47,252 bases of DNA from JAHHUA01 sp036635475 (GCA_036635475.1 JAVWQH010000015.1:1-47252), one strand, 5' to 3'; shown: positions 34,099 to 43,119, counted from the stretch's first letter. A program made the numbers and translations. The notes: a model not told the origin generated them from the sequence alone.

Positions 34099-35763
34099 AT
34101 GTTATCTCAACTATATATACAAAATTTTGCAGTTATAAAAGAATTGACTGTTGACTTTACCGACGGTTTTAACGTATTTACAGGTGAAACCGGTGCCGGA
34201 AAAACAATGTTGATAAACGCAATAAGCGGAGTTTTGGGCGGAAGAGTATCAAAAGATTTAGTGAGAACCGGTGAGGAAAAATCAACGATTACTGCTAAAT
34301 TCGATAATTTATCCTCGAAAGCAGTTGATAAATGTTCCGAAATGGGATATGAATGTGACGGGGAATTATTAGTTATGAGGGAAATAACTGCTCAAGGTAA
34401 ATCAACTTGTAAAATAAATGGAAGACCGACAACGTTGGCGATACTTAAAGAAATAACGTCAAATTTAATAACTATTCATGGGCAACAAGATGGAAATATT
34501 TTTGCAGATGGCGAGAATGAAGCAATATTCTTGGATAATTACGGGGAATATGTAGCTGAACTTGATGAATATAAAAATATATATTCTCAATTTGTAGATA
34601 TAAAACGCAAAATTAAGTCTATAAATATAGATGAAGCTGCCAAAGCCCAAAAAATTGATATATTAACATATCAAATAAATGAGATTAATGATGCTAATAT
34701 TACTGTTGGCGAGAGTGAGCAATTAATCGAAACACGAAAAAAAATCAGAAATTCAGAAAAGATAAAAACTTCGCTTGTTGAAGCTGTTGAAATTCTAAAC
34801 AATGCAGATTATTCTGTAATTGAACAAATGGAAAACGTTTTTTCGTGTATGCAAACTCTATCTCAATATATTAAAGATTTTGAGGAAGTTTCGCAGAAAT
34901 GTCAAGAGATGGTTTATGATATTCAAGATATTTATGAAACTGTTCGTGATAATTTGGACAATTTTGATGATGAATTTGAAGATTTAAACTCAATTGAGGA
35001 TAGAATTGACTTAATTCATAGATTGCAAAGAAAATATGGCAGTGATGAAAATGAAATACTGGAGTTTTTAGATAAAGCTAAAAAAGAACTACAGGAAATT
35101 AATTCAGTTGAGGAAAATCTTGATAAGTATAACAGAACATTAGAAAAAATAAGTATAAAATTATCACAATTAGCCAATGATATTACAATAAAAAGACAAA
35201 AATGTGGTATGGAATTTATTGAAAAGGTTAAAAAGGAACTTACGTTTTTGGATATGCCATCTGTCGACTTAATAGTTGATATTAAAAGGATTGATTATTC
35301 TGAAAACGGGCAAGATGAAGTAACTTTTTTAATTTCTACCAACCCCGGAGAACCACCAAAACCAATTTCAAAAATTGCATCAGGCGGTGAAACATCAAGA
35401 ATAATGCTTGCAATTAAAAACGTAATGGCAGATAAAGATGATATACAAAGCCTTATTTTTGATGAAATTGATACTGGTGTAAGTGGAACGGCTGCACAAA
35501 AAATTGGTCAAAAACTCAGCCAAGTTGCACAAAATCACCAAGTTATTTGCATTACTCATCTGGCACAAGTTGCCTCTTTTGGTAATTCTCATTTTAAAAT
35601 CAGCAAAAAAGTTTTGGATAATCATACTTTTACATCGGTAGATGAATTGTCAATAGATGATAGAATTAAAGAATTGGCGAGAATTGTTGTTGGCGACAAA
35701 ATCACTGATATTTCATTGAAAAATGCAGAAGAAATGCTTACTGATAATTGCAAAAGACGATAA
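34099..35763 (+). CDS. recN: DNA repair protein RecN
   Basis: A 554-residue SMC-like ATPase that gathers broken DNA ends. Seen: Walker A GETGAGKTML near residue 29, GQQDGNIF, a long central coiled coil (about 150-370), the ABC signature KIASGGETSRIMLA, Walker B SLIFDEIDTGVSGTAAQKIG, and CITHLAQVASFG. Length is normal. In many Bacilli and Clostridia the next genes are spoIVB and spo0A; here a T-box and tyrS follow instead. Confidence 0.96.
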   Translation: MLSQLYIQNFAVIKELTVDFTDGFNVFTGETGAGKTMLINAISGVLGGRVSKDLVRTGEEKSTITAKFDNLSSKAVDKCSEMGYECDGELLVMREITAQGKSTCKINGRPTTLAILKEITSNLITIHGQQDGNIFADGENEAIFLDNYGEYVAELDEYKNIYSQFVDIKRKIKSINIDEAAKAQKIDILTYQINEINDANITVGESEQLIETRKKIRNSEKIKTSLVEAVEILNNADYSVIEQMENVFSCMQTLSQYIKDFEEVSQKCQEMVYDIQDIYETVRDNLDNFDDEFEDLNSIEDRIDLIHRLQRKYGSDENEILEFLDKAKKELQEINSVEENLDKYNRTLEKISIKLSQLANDITIKRQKCGMEFIEKVKKELTFLDMPSVDLIVDIKRIDYSENGQDEVTFLISTNPGEPPKPISKIASGGETSRIMLAIKNVMADKDDIQSLIFDEIDTGVSGTAAQKIGQKLSQVAQNHQVICITHLAQVASFGNSHFKISKKVLDNHTFTSVDELSIDDRIKELARIVVGDKITDISLKNAEEMLTDNCKRR

Positions 35764-35777
35764 AATCACAAAATTTG

Positions 35778-35806
35778 TTGACAACGCAATTTTTATGTTA
35801 TATAAT
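35778..35806 (+). promoter_or_regulatory. Promoter of the tyrS T-box transcript
   Basis: TTGACA (35778-35783) and TATAAT (35801-35806) with a 17-base spacer: full consensus for sigma-A, starting 15 bases after the recN stop. Confidence 0.9.
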
Positions 35807-35814
35807 ATACGCAT

Positions 35815-36073
35815 ATCTTAAAGCGATGATGAGGACTAGTAGCTTGAGTTTTGGTTATCAAAGAGAGCTTTTGTGTGGTGCAAAAAAGCATAACCTTTTG
35901 AGCGAATACACCTTGGAGCTGCAACCTGAAAAAAGTAAGGTGAGCCGTCTAACACACGTTATAGTGTTGACAGTTTGAGCTGTCTGCAAGGCTGACTTTT
36001 GTCGGCGAACAGAGGTGGTACCGCGTATAATCACGCCCTCTATCCCAATGATGGGGTGGAGGGTTTATTTTTA
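35815..36073 (+). promoter_or_regulatory. Tyrosine T-box leader with terminator
   Basis: A T-box riboswitch that reads uncharged tRNA(Tyr). The stem I region begins near 35815. The likely specifier codon is TAC (Tyr) at 35907-35909 in GCGAATACACC. The invariant T-box AGGTGGTACCGCG is at 36013-36025. The terminator stem CCCTCTATCCC / GGGGTGGAGGG (36036-36063) ends in a T-rich run. Uncharged tRNA binding to the T-box would favour the antiterminator and allow tyrS transcription. The specifier matches the gene downstream. Confidence 0.95.
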
Positions 36074-36093
36074 TTTGAAAGAGGTAGTTTAAA

Positions 36094-37323
36094 ATGACAC
36101 TATTTGATGAACTTCAAGAACGTGGATTAATTGCACAAACAACCGACCCAACAGAAATTAAAGAACTTATTAACAACGGAAAGGCAACTTTCTATATAGG
36201 ATTTGACCCAACAGCTGACAGCCTTCATGTTGGACATTTTATGGCACTTTCTTTGATGAAACGTTTGCAAGAGGGCGGTAATAAGCCAATTGCACTACTT
36301 GGCGGAGGAACAGGAATGATAGGTGACCCGTCTGGTAGAAACGATTTGCGTACAATGATGACCAAAGAAACAATCCAACATAACTGTGACTGTTTCCAAA
36401 AACAAATGAGCAAATTTATTGATTTTTCCGAGGGAAAAGCATTAATGATAAATAATGCTGATTGGTTATTAAATCTAAACTACATTGATTTACTAAGAGA
36501 TGTTGGTGTACACTTTAGTGTAAATCGTATGCTATCAGCTGAATGTTATAAGCAAAGATTGGAAAAAGGTTTAAGCTTTTTTGAATTTAACTATATGATA
36601 ATGCAAAGCTATGATTTCCTTTCACTATTTGAAAAATATGGCTGTAATATGCAGTTTGGCGGGGACGACCAGTGGAGCAATATGCTAGCAGGAACTGATT
36701 TAATTCGCCGTAAACTGGGCAAAGATGCATATGCGATGACAATAACTTTGCTGCTAAACTCGGAAGGCAAAAAAATGGGCAAGACACAAAAAGGTGCTGT
36801 TTGGCTAGACCCTGCTAAGACATCTCCATTTGAATTTTTCCAATACTGGAGAAATATTGATGATAATGATGTTATTAAATGCTTGAAAATGCTGACTTTT
36901 ATACCTCTTGATGAGATTAAGGCAATGGAAGCTTGGGAGGGAACTTCAAGAATTAATGAAGCTAAGGAAATTCTTGCATTTGAGCTTACTAAACTAGTTC
37001 ACGATGAAGAAGAAGCTAAAAAAGCATTAGATGCTGCTAAATCATTGTTCTCAACAGGAAATGACAGCGAAAATATACCAACAGTTACTATTTCCACTAA
37101 CGAATTTACTAACGATGAAATAGGTTTATTAGATTTACTTGTCAAGACAAATCTCCTTCCATCAAAGGGTGAAGCTCGTAGACTTGTGCAACAAGGCGGA
37201 ATAACTATTGATGATGTTAAGGTAGATGATGCCACAATTTCAATAAATAAATCCGAATTTGATAAAGGCAGTATTATGATTAAAAAAGGTAAAAAGAGCT
37301 TTAACAAAGTTATTATTGGTTAG
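36094..37323 (+). CDS. tyrS: Tyrosyl-tRNA synthetase
   Basis: A 409-residue class I synthetase that charges tRNA(Tyr). Seen: the HIGH-type motif H45-VGH-48 (DPTADSLHVGHFMALS), the tyrosine site QSYDFLSLFEKYGCNMQFGG, the KMSKS-equivalent KKMGKTQKGAVW, and a C-terminal S4 RNA-binding domain. The Gly in place of the first Ser of KMSKS is usual for TyrRS. Ribosome site GAGGTAG. Controlled by the T-box leader directly upstream. Confidence 0.97.
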   Translation: MTLFDELQERGLIAQTTDPTEIKELINNGKATFYIGFDPTADSLHVGHFMALSLMKRLQEGGNKPIALLGGGTGMIGDPSGRNDLRTMMTKETIQHNCDCFQKQMSKFIDFSEGKALMINNADWLLNLNYIDLLRDVGVHFSVNRMLSAECYKQRLEKGLSFFEFNYMIMQSYDFLSLFEKYGCNMQFGGDDQWSNMLAGTDLIRRKLGKDAYAMTITLLLNSEGKKMGKTQKGAVWLDPAKTSPFEFFQYWRNIDDNDVIKCLKMLTFIPLDEIKAMEAWEGTSRINEAKEILAFELTKLVHDEEEAKKALDAAKSLFSTGNDSENIPTVTISTNEFTNDEIGLLDLLVKTNLLPSKGEARRLVQQGGITIDDVKVDDATISINKSEFDKGSIMIKKGKKSFNKVIIG

Positions 37324-37352
37324 CTGAAAGTAATTTTATAAGTATAAATATA

Positions 37353-37401
37353 AAACGCACTTCATATACAAGATTAATTATCAAGTATGTGAGGTGCGTT
37401 T
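37353..37401. terminator. tyrS terminator, possibly shared with the permease
   Basis: AAACGCAC (37353-37360) pairs with GTGCGTTT (37394-37401); the stem extends inward with mismatches. A-rich and T-rich flanks allow it to end tyrS and the convergent permease transcript. Confidence 0.75.
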
Positions 37402-37421
37402 GTAAGTTTATTAATATTAAA

Positions 37422-38423
37422 CTATATAAATATGAAAGAAAACGCATTGAAAAAGTAACCGATTATAATTATTCCAATTGTAACAATAGAAATAAAAACT
37501 GCTAACAATTTTGGCTTAACAGCTTTTCTCAGCATTACCATAGAGGGGAGGGAAAGTGCTGTGACAGCCATCATAAAAGCGAGTATTGTACCAAGTCCGG
37601 CACCTTTTGCAAATAAACTTTCGGCAACAGGAATTGTCCCGAAAATATCAGCATACATTGGAATTCCAACAAGAGTTGCAAGTATTACAGAAAAAGGGTT
37701 TTCAGAGCCAAGAATTGTTTCAATAAAGTGTTGAGGAATAAGATTATGAATAACAGCACCTATTCCAACACCTACTAAAATATATGGGGCAACTTTTTTA
37801 ACGGTTGATTCTAACTGACTTTTTGCGTAATTAATTCTTTGATTTTGTGTTAGTTGCGGATTGGCAAAATCAATATTATCTACTGATTTAATAAAATCTT
37901 CAACATATTTTTCCATACCTAATTTTTCTATTATTGTGCCGCCTAAAACTGCTAAAATTAGTCCGATTACTACATAAGCGAATGCGATTTTCCAACCAAA
38001 AATACTCATTAATAAAACAAGTGAGCCAAGGTCAACCATTGGCGAGGAAATTAAAAAAGAAAACGTTACTCCAATTGGCAATCCTGCACTGGTAAATCCA
38101 ATAAAAAGCGGGATAGATGAGCAGGAACAAAAAGGGGTTACAGTTCCAAGTAAAGCAGCAAAAACATTTGCTATAATTCCTTTAAACCGACCGAGAATTT
38201 TTTTGGTTCTTTCGGGAGGAAAGTAGCTTTGTATATATGAAATAGAAAATATAAGGATTGAAAGCAAGATGAAAATTTTAATTGTATCATAAATGAAAAA
38301 TTGCAAGCTCTTGCCAAGAACCTCGTTAATATTTAAGCCAAGAGAGGATAATAACTTTCCAATTAATAGATTTAGCCACTTCATACCTAGAATTTCATTT
38401 TGAAAAAAGTCCCATAAAATCAT
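37422..38423 (-). CDS. ArsP/YraQ-type permease (putative metalloid or metal efflux)
   Basis: A 333-residue permease with about eight membrane spans. The first half carries FCSCSSIPLFIGF with Cys99 and Cys101, plus the conserved GLPIGVTFSFLISSPMVD; the second half has GIPMYADIFGTIPVAES. It belongs to the DUF318 permease family. The branch with this motif includes ArsP, which exports trivalent organoarsenicals. It is translated after arsR with a 1-base TAATG overlap, so the two form an operon. An As(III)-type metalloid substrate is inferred from the regulator; other thiol-binding metals are possible. Confidence 0.85.
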   Translation of the reverse strand: MILWDFFQNEILGMKWLNLLIGKLLSSLGLNINEVLGKSLQFFIYDTIKIFILLSILIFSISYIQSYFPPERTKKILGRFKGIIANVFAALLGTVTPFCSCSSIPLFIGFTSAGLPIGVTFSFLISSPMVDLGSLVLLMSIFGWKIAFAYVVIGLILAVLGGTIIEKLGMEKYVEDFIKSVDNIDFANPQLTQNQRINYAKSQLESTVKKVAPYILVGVGIGAVIHNLIPQHFIETILGSENPFSVILATLVGIPMYADIFGTIPVAESLFAKGAGLGTILAFMMAVTALSLPSMVMLRKAVKPKLLAVFISIVTIGIIIIGYFFNAFSFIFI

Positions 38424-38704
38424 TACAAGTCACCGCCTTTATTATTTTCCAAATTGTTTATGAAAACTTTTAAATTTGAAACTACTTTATAATTCAGTGA
38501 ATAATAAGACCATTTCCCTTGTTTTCTCACATTGACGAGTTCGGATTTGCATAAAATATTCATATGATGAGATAAAGTTGGCTGAGTTATTTTGAATCTC
38601 TCCAAAAGTTTACAGGCACATAATTCATTATATGAGAGCATTTGTACAATTTTTAAACGATTAGCATCGCCGAGCGCTTTAAATATCAAAGCATAGTTAG
38701 TCAC
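38423..38704 (-). CDS. arsR: ArsR-family repressor
   Basis: A 93-residue winged-helix repressor. The alpha-3 region carries ELCACKLLE with Cys29 and Cys31, matching the ELCVC metal site that senses As(III)/Sb(III) in E. coli-type ArsR. The DNA-recognition helix is ITQPTLSHHMNILCKSELV. A third thiol may come from Cys52 (ILCKSE). It heads a two-gene operon with the permease. A 16-bp near-palindrome just upstream is a likely autoregulatory operator. Confidence 0.92.
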   Translation of the reverse strand: MTNYALIFKALGDANRLKIVQMLSYNELCACKLLERFKITQPTLSHHMNILCKSELVNVRKQGKWSYYSLNYKVVSNLKVFINNLENNKGGDL

Positions 38705-38720
38705 AGTAAAATCACCTCAC

Positions 38721-38736
38721 ATAGATAATTGTCTAT
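38721..38736. promoter_or_regulatory. Putative ArsR operator
   Basis: ATAGATAATTGTCTAT is palindromic at 14 of 16 positions and lies 17 bases upstream of the arsR start codon, where a repressor would block its promoter. Confidence 0.5.
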
Positions 38737-38912
38737 TTTACATTTTACAATACAAATAGATATATGTCAATATGATGTTTTGAAATATATTAATAATTGC
38801 AATACAAAGTATATATTTTACCTATTTGAACTATTTAACTAAATAATATTATAATTTCAAAAAATTTATATGCGAATATATTATAAAAACTTCGCTATCT
38901 TTATTTTAAGAC

Positions 38913-38993
38913 TTACATTATTAGTAAAAGTGTGATATAATCTAATTATAGTGTGTAGTTTGGCAGAGAAAAATTCTATTGTTAATAACTACA
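38913..38993 (+). promoter_or_regulatory. Promoter and 5' leader hairpin upstream of carD
   Basis: The 445-base gap between arsR and carD holds no gene. It has a promoter-like TTACAT (38913-38918) and TATAAT (38936-38941) with 17 bases between. A 7-bp perfect stem TGTAGTT / AACTACA (38954-38960 and 38987-38993) lies near the predicted RNA 5' end. The rest of the roughly 200-base leader to carD is AT-rich without recognisable motifs. Confidence 0.45.
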
Positions 38994-39149
38994 TATTTCT
39001 TAAATACTAGTATTTATTCAAAATATTTTATCTAATTAAAATTCTAATTCTTAAAATTATCTTTAAGAAAACTTAAAATAAAATATTGTAAAATATATTA
39101 CAACAAATACGTTATTTACCGAAAAAAATTGAAATTGGAGGTATCATAA

Positions 39150-39674
39150 ATGTATCAACCTGGAGATTTAATTGTTTATGGCGGCAGTGGAGTATGCCGA
39201 GTTATTGATGTTGGAAAACCCAATTTTCATATTGCTGATAGTGAAAAGTTATACTATAAACTCCTGCCGATTTACAGCAGTGAAACTATTTATACCCCAG
39301 TGGACACTTGCGTATTTATGCGTCCTGTTATTTCTCAAGAAGAAGCAGAAAAATTAATTTCAGAAATACCATCAATCAAGGAAAACTTTTGTGACAATCA
39401 AAAACCATCACTGCTAACTGCACATTATAAAGAATCTTTTGAAAGTCACAATTGCAAAGATTTAATGCAGTTAATTAAGACAATATATACTAAAAACCAA
39501 GAAGCAGCTCAAAATAAGAAACAAATGGGTCAGACAGACCAACATTTTATGGCTTTAGCAGAGGATTTATTGTATGGTGAACTTGCAGTTGCATTGGGAA
39601 TAGAGCGAGAAAACGTTTTAGAATATATTGAAAATGTTGTTTCTCCTATTAGAGAAGAATTGGAAGTTGAATAG
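39150..39674 (+). CDS. CarD family transcriptional regulator
   Basis: A 174-residue protein with an N-terminal CarD/TRCF RNA-polymerase interaction domain (YQPGDLIVYGGSGVCRVIDV, YYKLLPIYSSETIYTPVD) and a helical C-terminal domain. Such proteins bind the RNA polymerase beta subunit and adjust promoter opening. The Clostridia often have several and the targets of this one are unknown. A strong GGAGGT precedes ATG. It is a single gene with its own long leader and a terminator. Confidence 0.92.
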   Translation: MYQPGDLIVYGGSGVCRVIDVGKPNFHIADSEKLYYKLLPIYSSETIYTPVDTCVFMRPVISQEEAEKLISEIPSIKENFCDNQKPSLLTAHYKESFESHNCKDLMQLIKTIYTKNQEAAQNKKQMGQTDQHFMALAEDLLYGELAVALGIERENVLEYIENVVSPIREELEVE

Positions 39675-39808
39675 AAATATATTAATAGCTATTTTCATAT
39701 ATAAAAACCAGTAAATAACCATTAATATGTTTATAATTTTAACATTATTGAACTATTATTCCCTAATATAATATGAAATGTGCATTCAAAAATGAGTTTA
39801 AATTAAAG

Positions 39809-39846
39809 CAACTACAGTAAAGATAAAATTTACTGTAGTTGTTTTT
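39809..39846. terminator. Convergent terminator between carD and the DUF2156 gene
   Basis: Perfect 13-bp arms CAACTACAGTAAA (39809-39821) and its complement (39829-39841), with a 7-base loop and a T-run. Flanking A residues make it usable from both sides. Confidence 0.85.
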
Positions 39847-39861
39847 GCTAGTATGATTAAA

Positions 39862-40749
39862 CTATAATTTTGGACTGCTTTTAAGTTTGGCTGAGAACAT
39901 TTTAACTTGTCCAATGGGTTGCATTTGTTGTTTTAAAGTTCGTAATCCTTCTATTCCAAGGTCGTCTTCGGCATTTATAATTTTATAGCAGGGAGGAAGT
40001 GAGCAAATAAATTCGTGTTTTGCATATACTGACAATCCGGAAAGAGTATCATTTTGCTTAGCAAGACACATATCAAATGAATTTTCTGAAATAGGATAAC
40101 CTATAACTATTGCAAAAGGAACATCATTTACGTAGACAAAAATTCCACTTACATCTAATTCTTTAGCTGATGTAATGAGCAGCTCTGAAGCCGACTCATC
40201 ACTTAGACCTAACACACTTTTTTCGTGTGGCTTTTGCTCCCAATTGGCAATAATGCCTTTTGCAAATTCAACATTTTGCGTGTCAAACGGTTTAACAGTT
40301 AGGGTATAATCTCTATTAACTTTGCTAATATGGTTGCGAAGTTTTGCAAATTTTTTGCCTACTAAAGCTTTTTGTTCTTCCGCACTATAAAGATATTCAT
40401 TTTCGTTGGGACTTTCCATTATCTCAAAACGATTTGGAAAATAATTATTCAAAAATGCTGCATCTTCCTCACGCATATAACAAAATTCAATAGATAAATC
40501 TTTGGTTGCACGATTTATAAAATTGCAGATTGCCTCATCACTGCCACAGGGGAAAACCCAAGCATTTTCGCCATAGAACAAGCTTTTTACTGCAAATAGT
40601 TCATCTTCAATATATAGAGAAAGTCCCAATGTTTCTTTCCATATATACAAAGAAGCAAATGCGTGTGATGCACTCAAATGTTTATATTTGCGGCGAAGTT
40701 GTTCAATTTTTTCTTTATCAGAAAGTTCCATTAATCTTGTTTCTATCAT
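39862..40749 (-). CDS. DUF2156 (GNAT-fold, LPG-synthase-like) protein
   Basis: A 295-residue soluble protein matching the DUF2156 family: two GNAT-like halves related to the C-terminal domain of phosphatidylglycerol lysyltransferase MprF and to FemX. Seen: YKHLSASHAFASLYIWKE near the N terminus, KKFAKLRNHISKVNRDY in the middle, and INAEDDLGIEGLRTLKQQ at the end, all typical. No membrane region, so it is a free-standing domain. The substrate is unknown; aminoacyl-tRNA-dependent transfer is only suggested by the fold. Monocistronic. Confidence 0.85.
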   Translation of the reverse strand: MIETRLMELSDKEKIEQLRRKYKHLSASHAFASLYIWKETLGLSLYIEDELFAVKSLFYGENAWVFPCGSDEAICNFINRATKDLSIEFCYMREEDAAFLNNYFPNRFEIMESPNENEYLYSAEEQKALVGKKFAKLRNHISKVNRDYTLTVKPFDTQNVEFAKGIIANWEQKPHEKSVLGLSDESASELLITSAKELDVSGIFVYVNDVPFAIVIGYPISENSFDMCLAKQNDTLSGLSVYAKHEFICSLPPCYKIINAEDDLGIEGLRTLKQQMQPIGQVKMFSAKLKSSPKL

Positions 40750-40952
40750 TTTTTACATTCCCTTTACTCTTTTGCTTAAATAAATCTATTTTAAAATATA
40801 ATACTGATAATATTATTACCATATAATTATACTATTCAATATAATACATAGCAATAGTTATATGAAATATTATACTATTTTAATTTTTGTTATAGGCGAT
40901 TAGTGAATGTTATATTTATAAATAAAGTGACATCTAAAAAAATTTAACATTA

Positions 40953-40999
40953 AAACAAGCAGAGATTTTAATTGAAAGGACAAAAATCTCTGCTTGTTT
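40953..40999. terminator. Terminator downstream of uppP
   Basis: A 17-bp perfect stem (AAACAAGCAGAGATTTT at 40953-40969; complement at 40983-40999) with a 13-base loop. T-rich on the minus-strand side, it ends uppP. Confidence 0.85.
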
Positions 41000-41041
41000 A
41001 TATTGTTCAATATGAAATTTTTGCAGAACTTATTTATGCAA

Positions 41042-41875
41042 TTATACAATCGCAAAATATGCTAAAACTATAATTCCAAGAACAATTCGATACCAGCCAA
41101 ACACTTTGAAATCGTGTTTTCTAATAAAGTTCATCAAAAACTTTATCACAATTGCCGACACAAAAAAGGCAGTAGTCATTCCGATAATTAATATTAATAG
41201 TTCTATACTTGAAAAAGCAAAGCCAAATTTGAATATTTTTATAGCACTAAGTCCTAGCATAACAGGAACGGCAAGGAAAAATGTGAATTCAGTGGCGGCA
41301 ACACGAGATACACCTATTAATAATGCACCGATTATTGTTGCACCAGAACGAGAAGTTCCGGGGATAATTGATAAAACTTGAAACAATCCAATCATTAAGG
41401 CAGTTTTATAAGTAATATCTGATAATTTTTTCACTGTTGGAATACGTTTTTTATTCCAATTTTCAATAAAAAGAAATGCCACACCATAAAAAATAAGTGC
41501 TATTGCAATTACAATTGGTGTATGTAAAGTTGATTCAATATAATCGTCAAAAAGTATAGCAACAATAGCGCCAGGGATACAAGCAACAACTACCTTAAAC
41601 CAAAGGGAAAATGTTTCTACTTTAATTATCGGTTTTGCTTTATCTTTAAATTGAAATGGAAACATTTTGTTCCAGAACATAACGATAACAGCAAAAATTG
41701 CACCAAGTTGTATTACAATAAAAAACATTTCTTTAAAAGTGTCACTCATATCCAAGTGTATAAATTGGTCGACTAGAAGCATATGCCCTGTACTACTGAT
41801 GGGAAGCCACTCTGTGATGCCCTCTATAATGCCCAGAAAAACGACTTTAAGTATTTCCACAAAATTTGATGTCAT
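41042..41875 (-). CDS. uppP: Undecaprenyl-diphosphatase (BacA/UppP)
   Basis: A 277-residue membrane phosphatase that recycles undecaprenyl diphosphate to the monophosphate carrier for cell-wall and teichoic-acid synthesis. Seen: the two family motifs GIIEGITEWLPISSTGHM (residues about 15-32) and PGTSRSGATIIGALL, with eight membrane spans. The length is typical. AGGAG precedes ATG on the minus strand. It stands alone. It supplies the lipid carrier that the CsbB-like enzyme in this window would use. Confidence 0.96.
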   Translation of the reverse strand: MTSNFVEILKVVFLGIIEGITEWLPISSTGHMLLVDQFIHLDMSDTFKEMFFIVIQLGAIFAVIVMFWNKMFPFQFKDKAKPIIKVETFSLWFKVVVACIPGAIVAILFDDYIESTLHTPIVIAIALIFYGVAFLFIENWNKKRIPTVKKLSDITYKTALMIGLFQVLSIIPGTSRSGATIIGALLIGVSRVAATEFTFFLAVPVMLGLSAIKIFKFGFAFSSIELLILIIGMTTAFFVSAIVIKFLMNFIRKHDFKVFGWYRIVLGIIVLAYFAIV

Positions 41876-42002
41876 TGTTTAGTTTCTCCTCTATGTATGA
41901 TAATTTATTAAGCCGCTTTGTCAATCATAACATATTTTACTGGAAAAATAAAGTTTGAATTAAATATTAAATTAATGAAAAACGATAGTTTAACTTGAAT
42001 AC

Positions 42003-42031
42003 TTGTTTTTATCGATTGTATTTGGTATGAT
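42003..42031 (+). promoter_or_regulatory. Promoter of the RsmH-like gene
   Basis: TTGTTT (42003-42008) and TATGAT (42026-42031) with 17 bases between, 44 bases upstream of the start codon. Moderate match to sigma-A consensus. Confidence 0.5.
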
Positions 42032-42075
42032 TAAAAGAAACATTATAAGTTTATGATACATACAAAGGAGAAATT

Positions 42076-43119
42076 ATGGATAATCAAAAACATCAAAGAC
42101 GTGTTAGATATAAAGGTACACACCCAAAAGATTTTACAGAAAAATATAAGGAATTACAGCCTGAAAAATATGCTGATGATGTGGCAAAAGTTATTCAACG
42201 TGGCAGTACACCTGCCGGTATGCACCGTTCAATATGCGTTAAAGAAATATTGGATTTTTTGCAAATTACTCCTGGTCAAATTGGATTAGATGCAACTTTA
42301 GGATATGGCGGACATACTTTGGAAATGCTTAAATGCTTAGATTCAAAAGGCTGTTTGTATGCAATTGATGTGGATTCATTTGAATTGCCACGTACACAAG
42401 AACGTTTACAGCGACTTGGTTATGGTTCGGATATTTTGAAAATAAGACAGATGAATTTTTCTCAAATTGATAAAATTGCCGCTGAATCAGGACCGCTTAA
42501 TTTTATATTGGCAGATTTGGGTGTGTCATCTATGCAAATTGATAATCCCGAAAGAGGATTTTCTTTTAAAAAAGAAGGCCCTTTAGATTTGCGTCTTGAC
42601 CCTAAAAAAGGTCAATCAGCAGCGGAACGTTTAAAAAATATTACTGAAGATGAGCTGCAAGGTATGTTGATAGAAAATGCAGACGAACCGCATTATGAAG
42701 CCATTGCTAATGGGATTATGTGCGAAATTAACAAGGGTGTTGAAATAGTAACAACAACACAACTCAAAGATATAATAAAAGATGCTTTGCAGTTTATTCC
42801 TGAAAAAATCAGAGATGAAGAAATTAAAAAATCCTGTCAACGAAGTTTTCAAGCTCTAAGAATTGATGTAAACAGTGAATTTGAAGTATTATATGAATTT
42901 TTAGAAAAGCTCCCTACAGTTCTTGCAAAGGGCGGGCGAGTTGCAATACTTTCCTTTCACTCGGGGGAAGACAGACTTGTTAAAAAATCATTTAAGCAGT
43001 TTTTACGTGAAGGAATTTACAGTGAAATTGCACCAGACCCTATTCGTCCATCATATGAAGAGTGTAATTCTAATAGTCGTGCACGTTGTGCAAAATTACG
43101 TTGGGCAGTTAAAGCTTAA
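42076..43119 (+). CDS. RsmH-like 16S rRNA (C1402-N4) methyltransferase, divergent form with N-terminal extension
   Basis: A 347-residue SAM methyltransferase of the RsmH (MraW) family. Seen: a GYGGHT nucleotide-binding motif in place of the usual GGGGHS, DLGVSSMQIDNPERGFSF, LKDII, and SFHSGEDRLVKKSF, all family hallmarks. Unusual: about 45 extra, basic N-terminal residues; loss of the usual HxPVLL start motif (here MHRSICVKEIL); and a stand-alone location rather than beside ftsL-pbpB. The ribosome site AAGGAG fixes the start. It may be a second RsmH paralogue with a shifted target, or the only copy in an unusual place; this window cannot tell. Confidence 0.85.
   Translation: MDNQKHQRRVRYKGTHPKDFTEKYKELQPEKYADDVAKVIQRGSTPAGMHRSICVKEILDFLQITPGQIGLDATLGYGGHTLEMLKCLDSKGCLYAIDVDSFELPRTQERLQRLGYGSDILKIRQMNFSQIDKIAAESGPLNFILADLGVSSMQIDNPERGFSFKKEGPLDLRLDPKKGQSAAERLKNITEDELQGMLIENADEPHYEAIANGIMCEINKGVEIVTTTQLKDIIKDALQFIPEKIRDEEIKKSCQRSFQALRIDVNSEFEVLYEFLEKLPTVLAKGGRVAILSFHSGEDRLVKKSFKQFLREGIYSEIAPDPIRPSYEECNSNSRARCAKLRWAVKA

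Noticed and set aside
35748..35978. 76-residue frame between recN and tyrS
   Set aside because: It overlaps the recN end and runs through the T-box stem I region; the sequence is explained by conserved RNA structure, not coding.
42053..42289. 78-residue frame overlapping the RsmH-like start
   Set aside because: It is in another frame of a well-supported gene and has no family resemblance.
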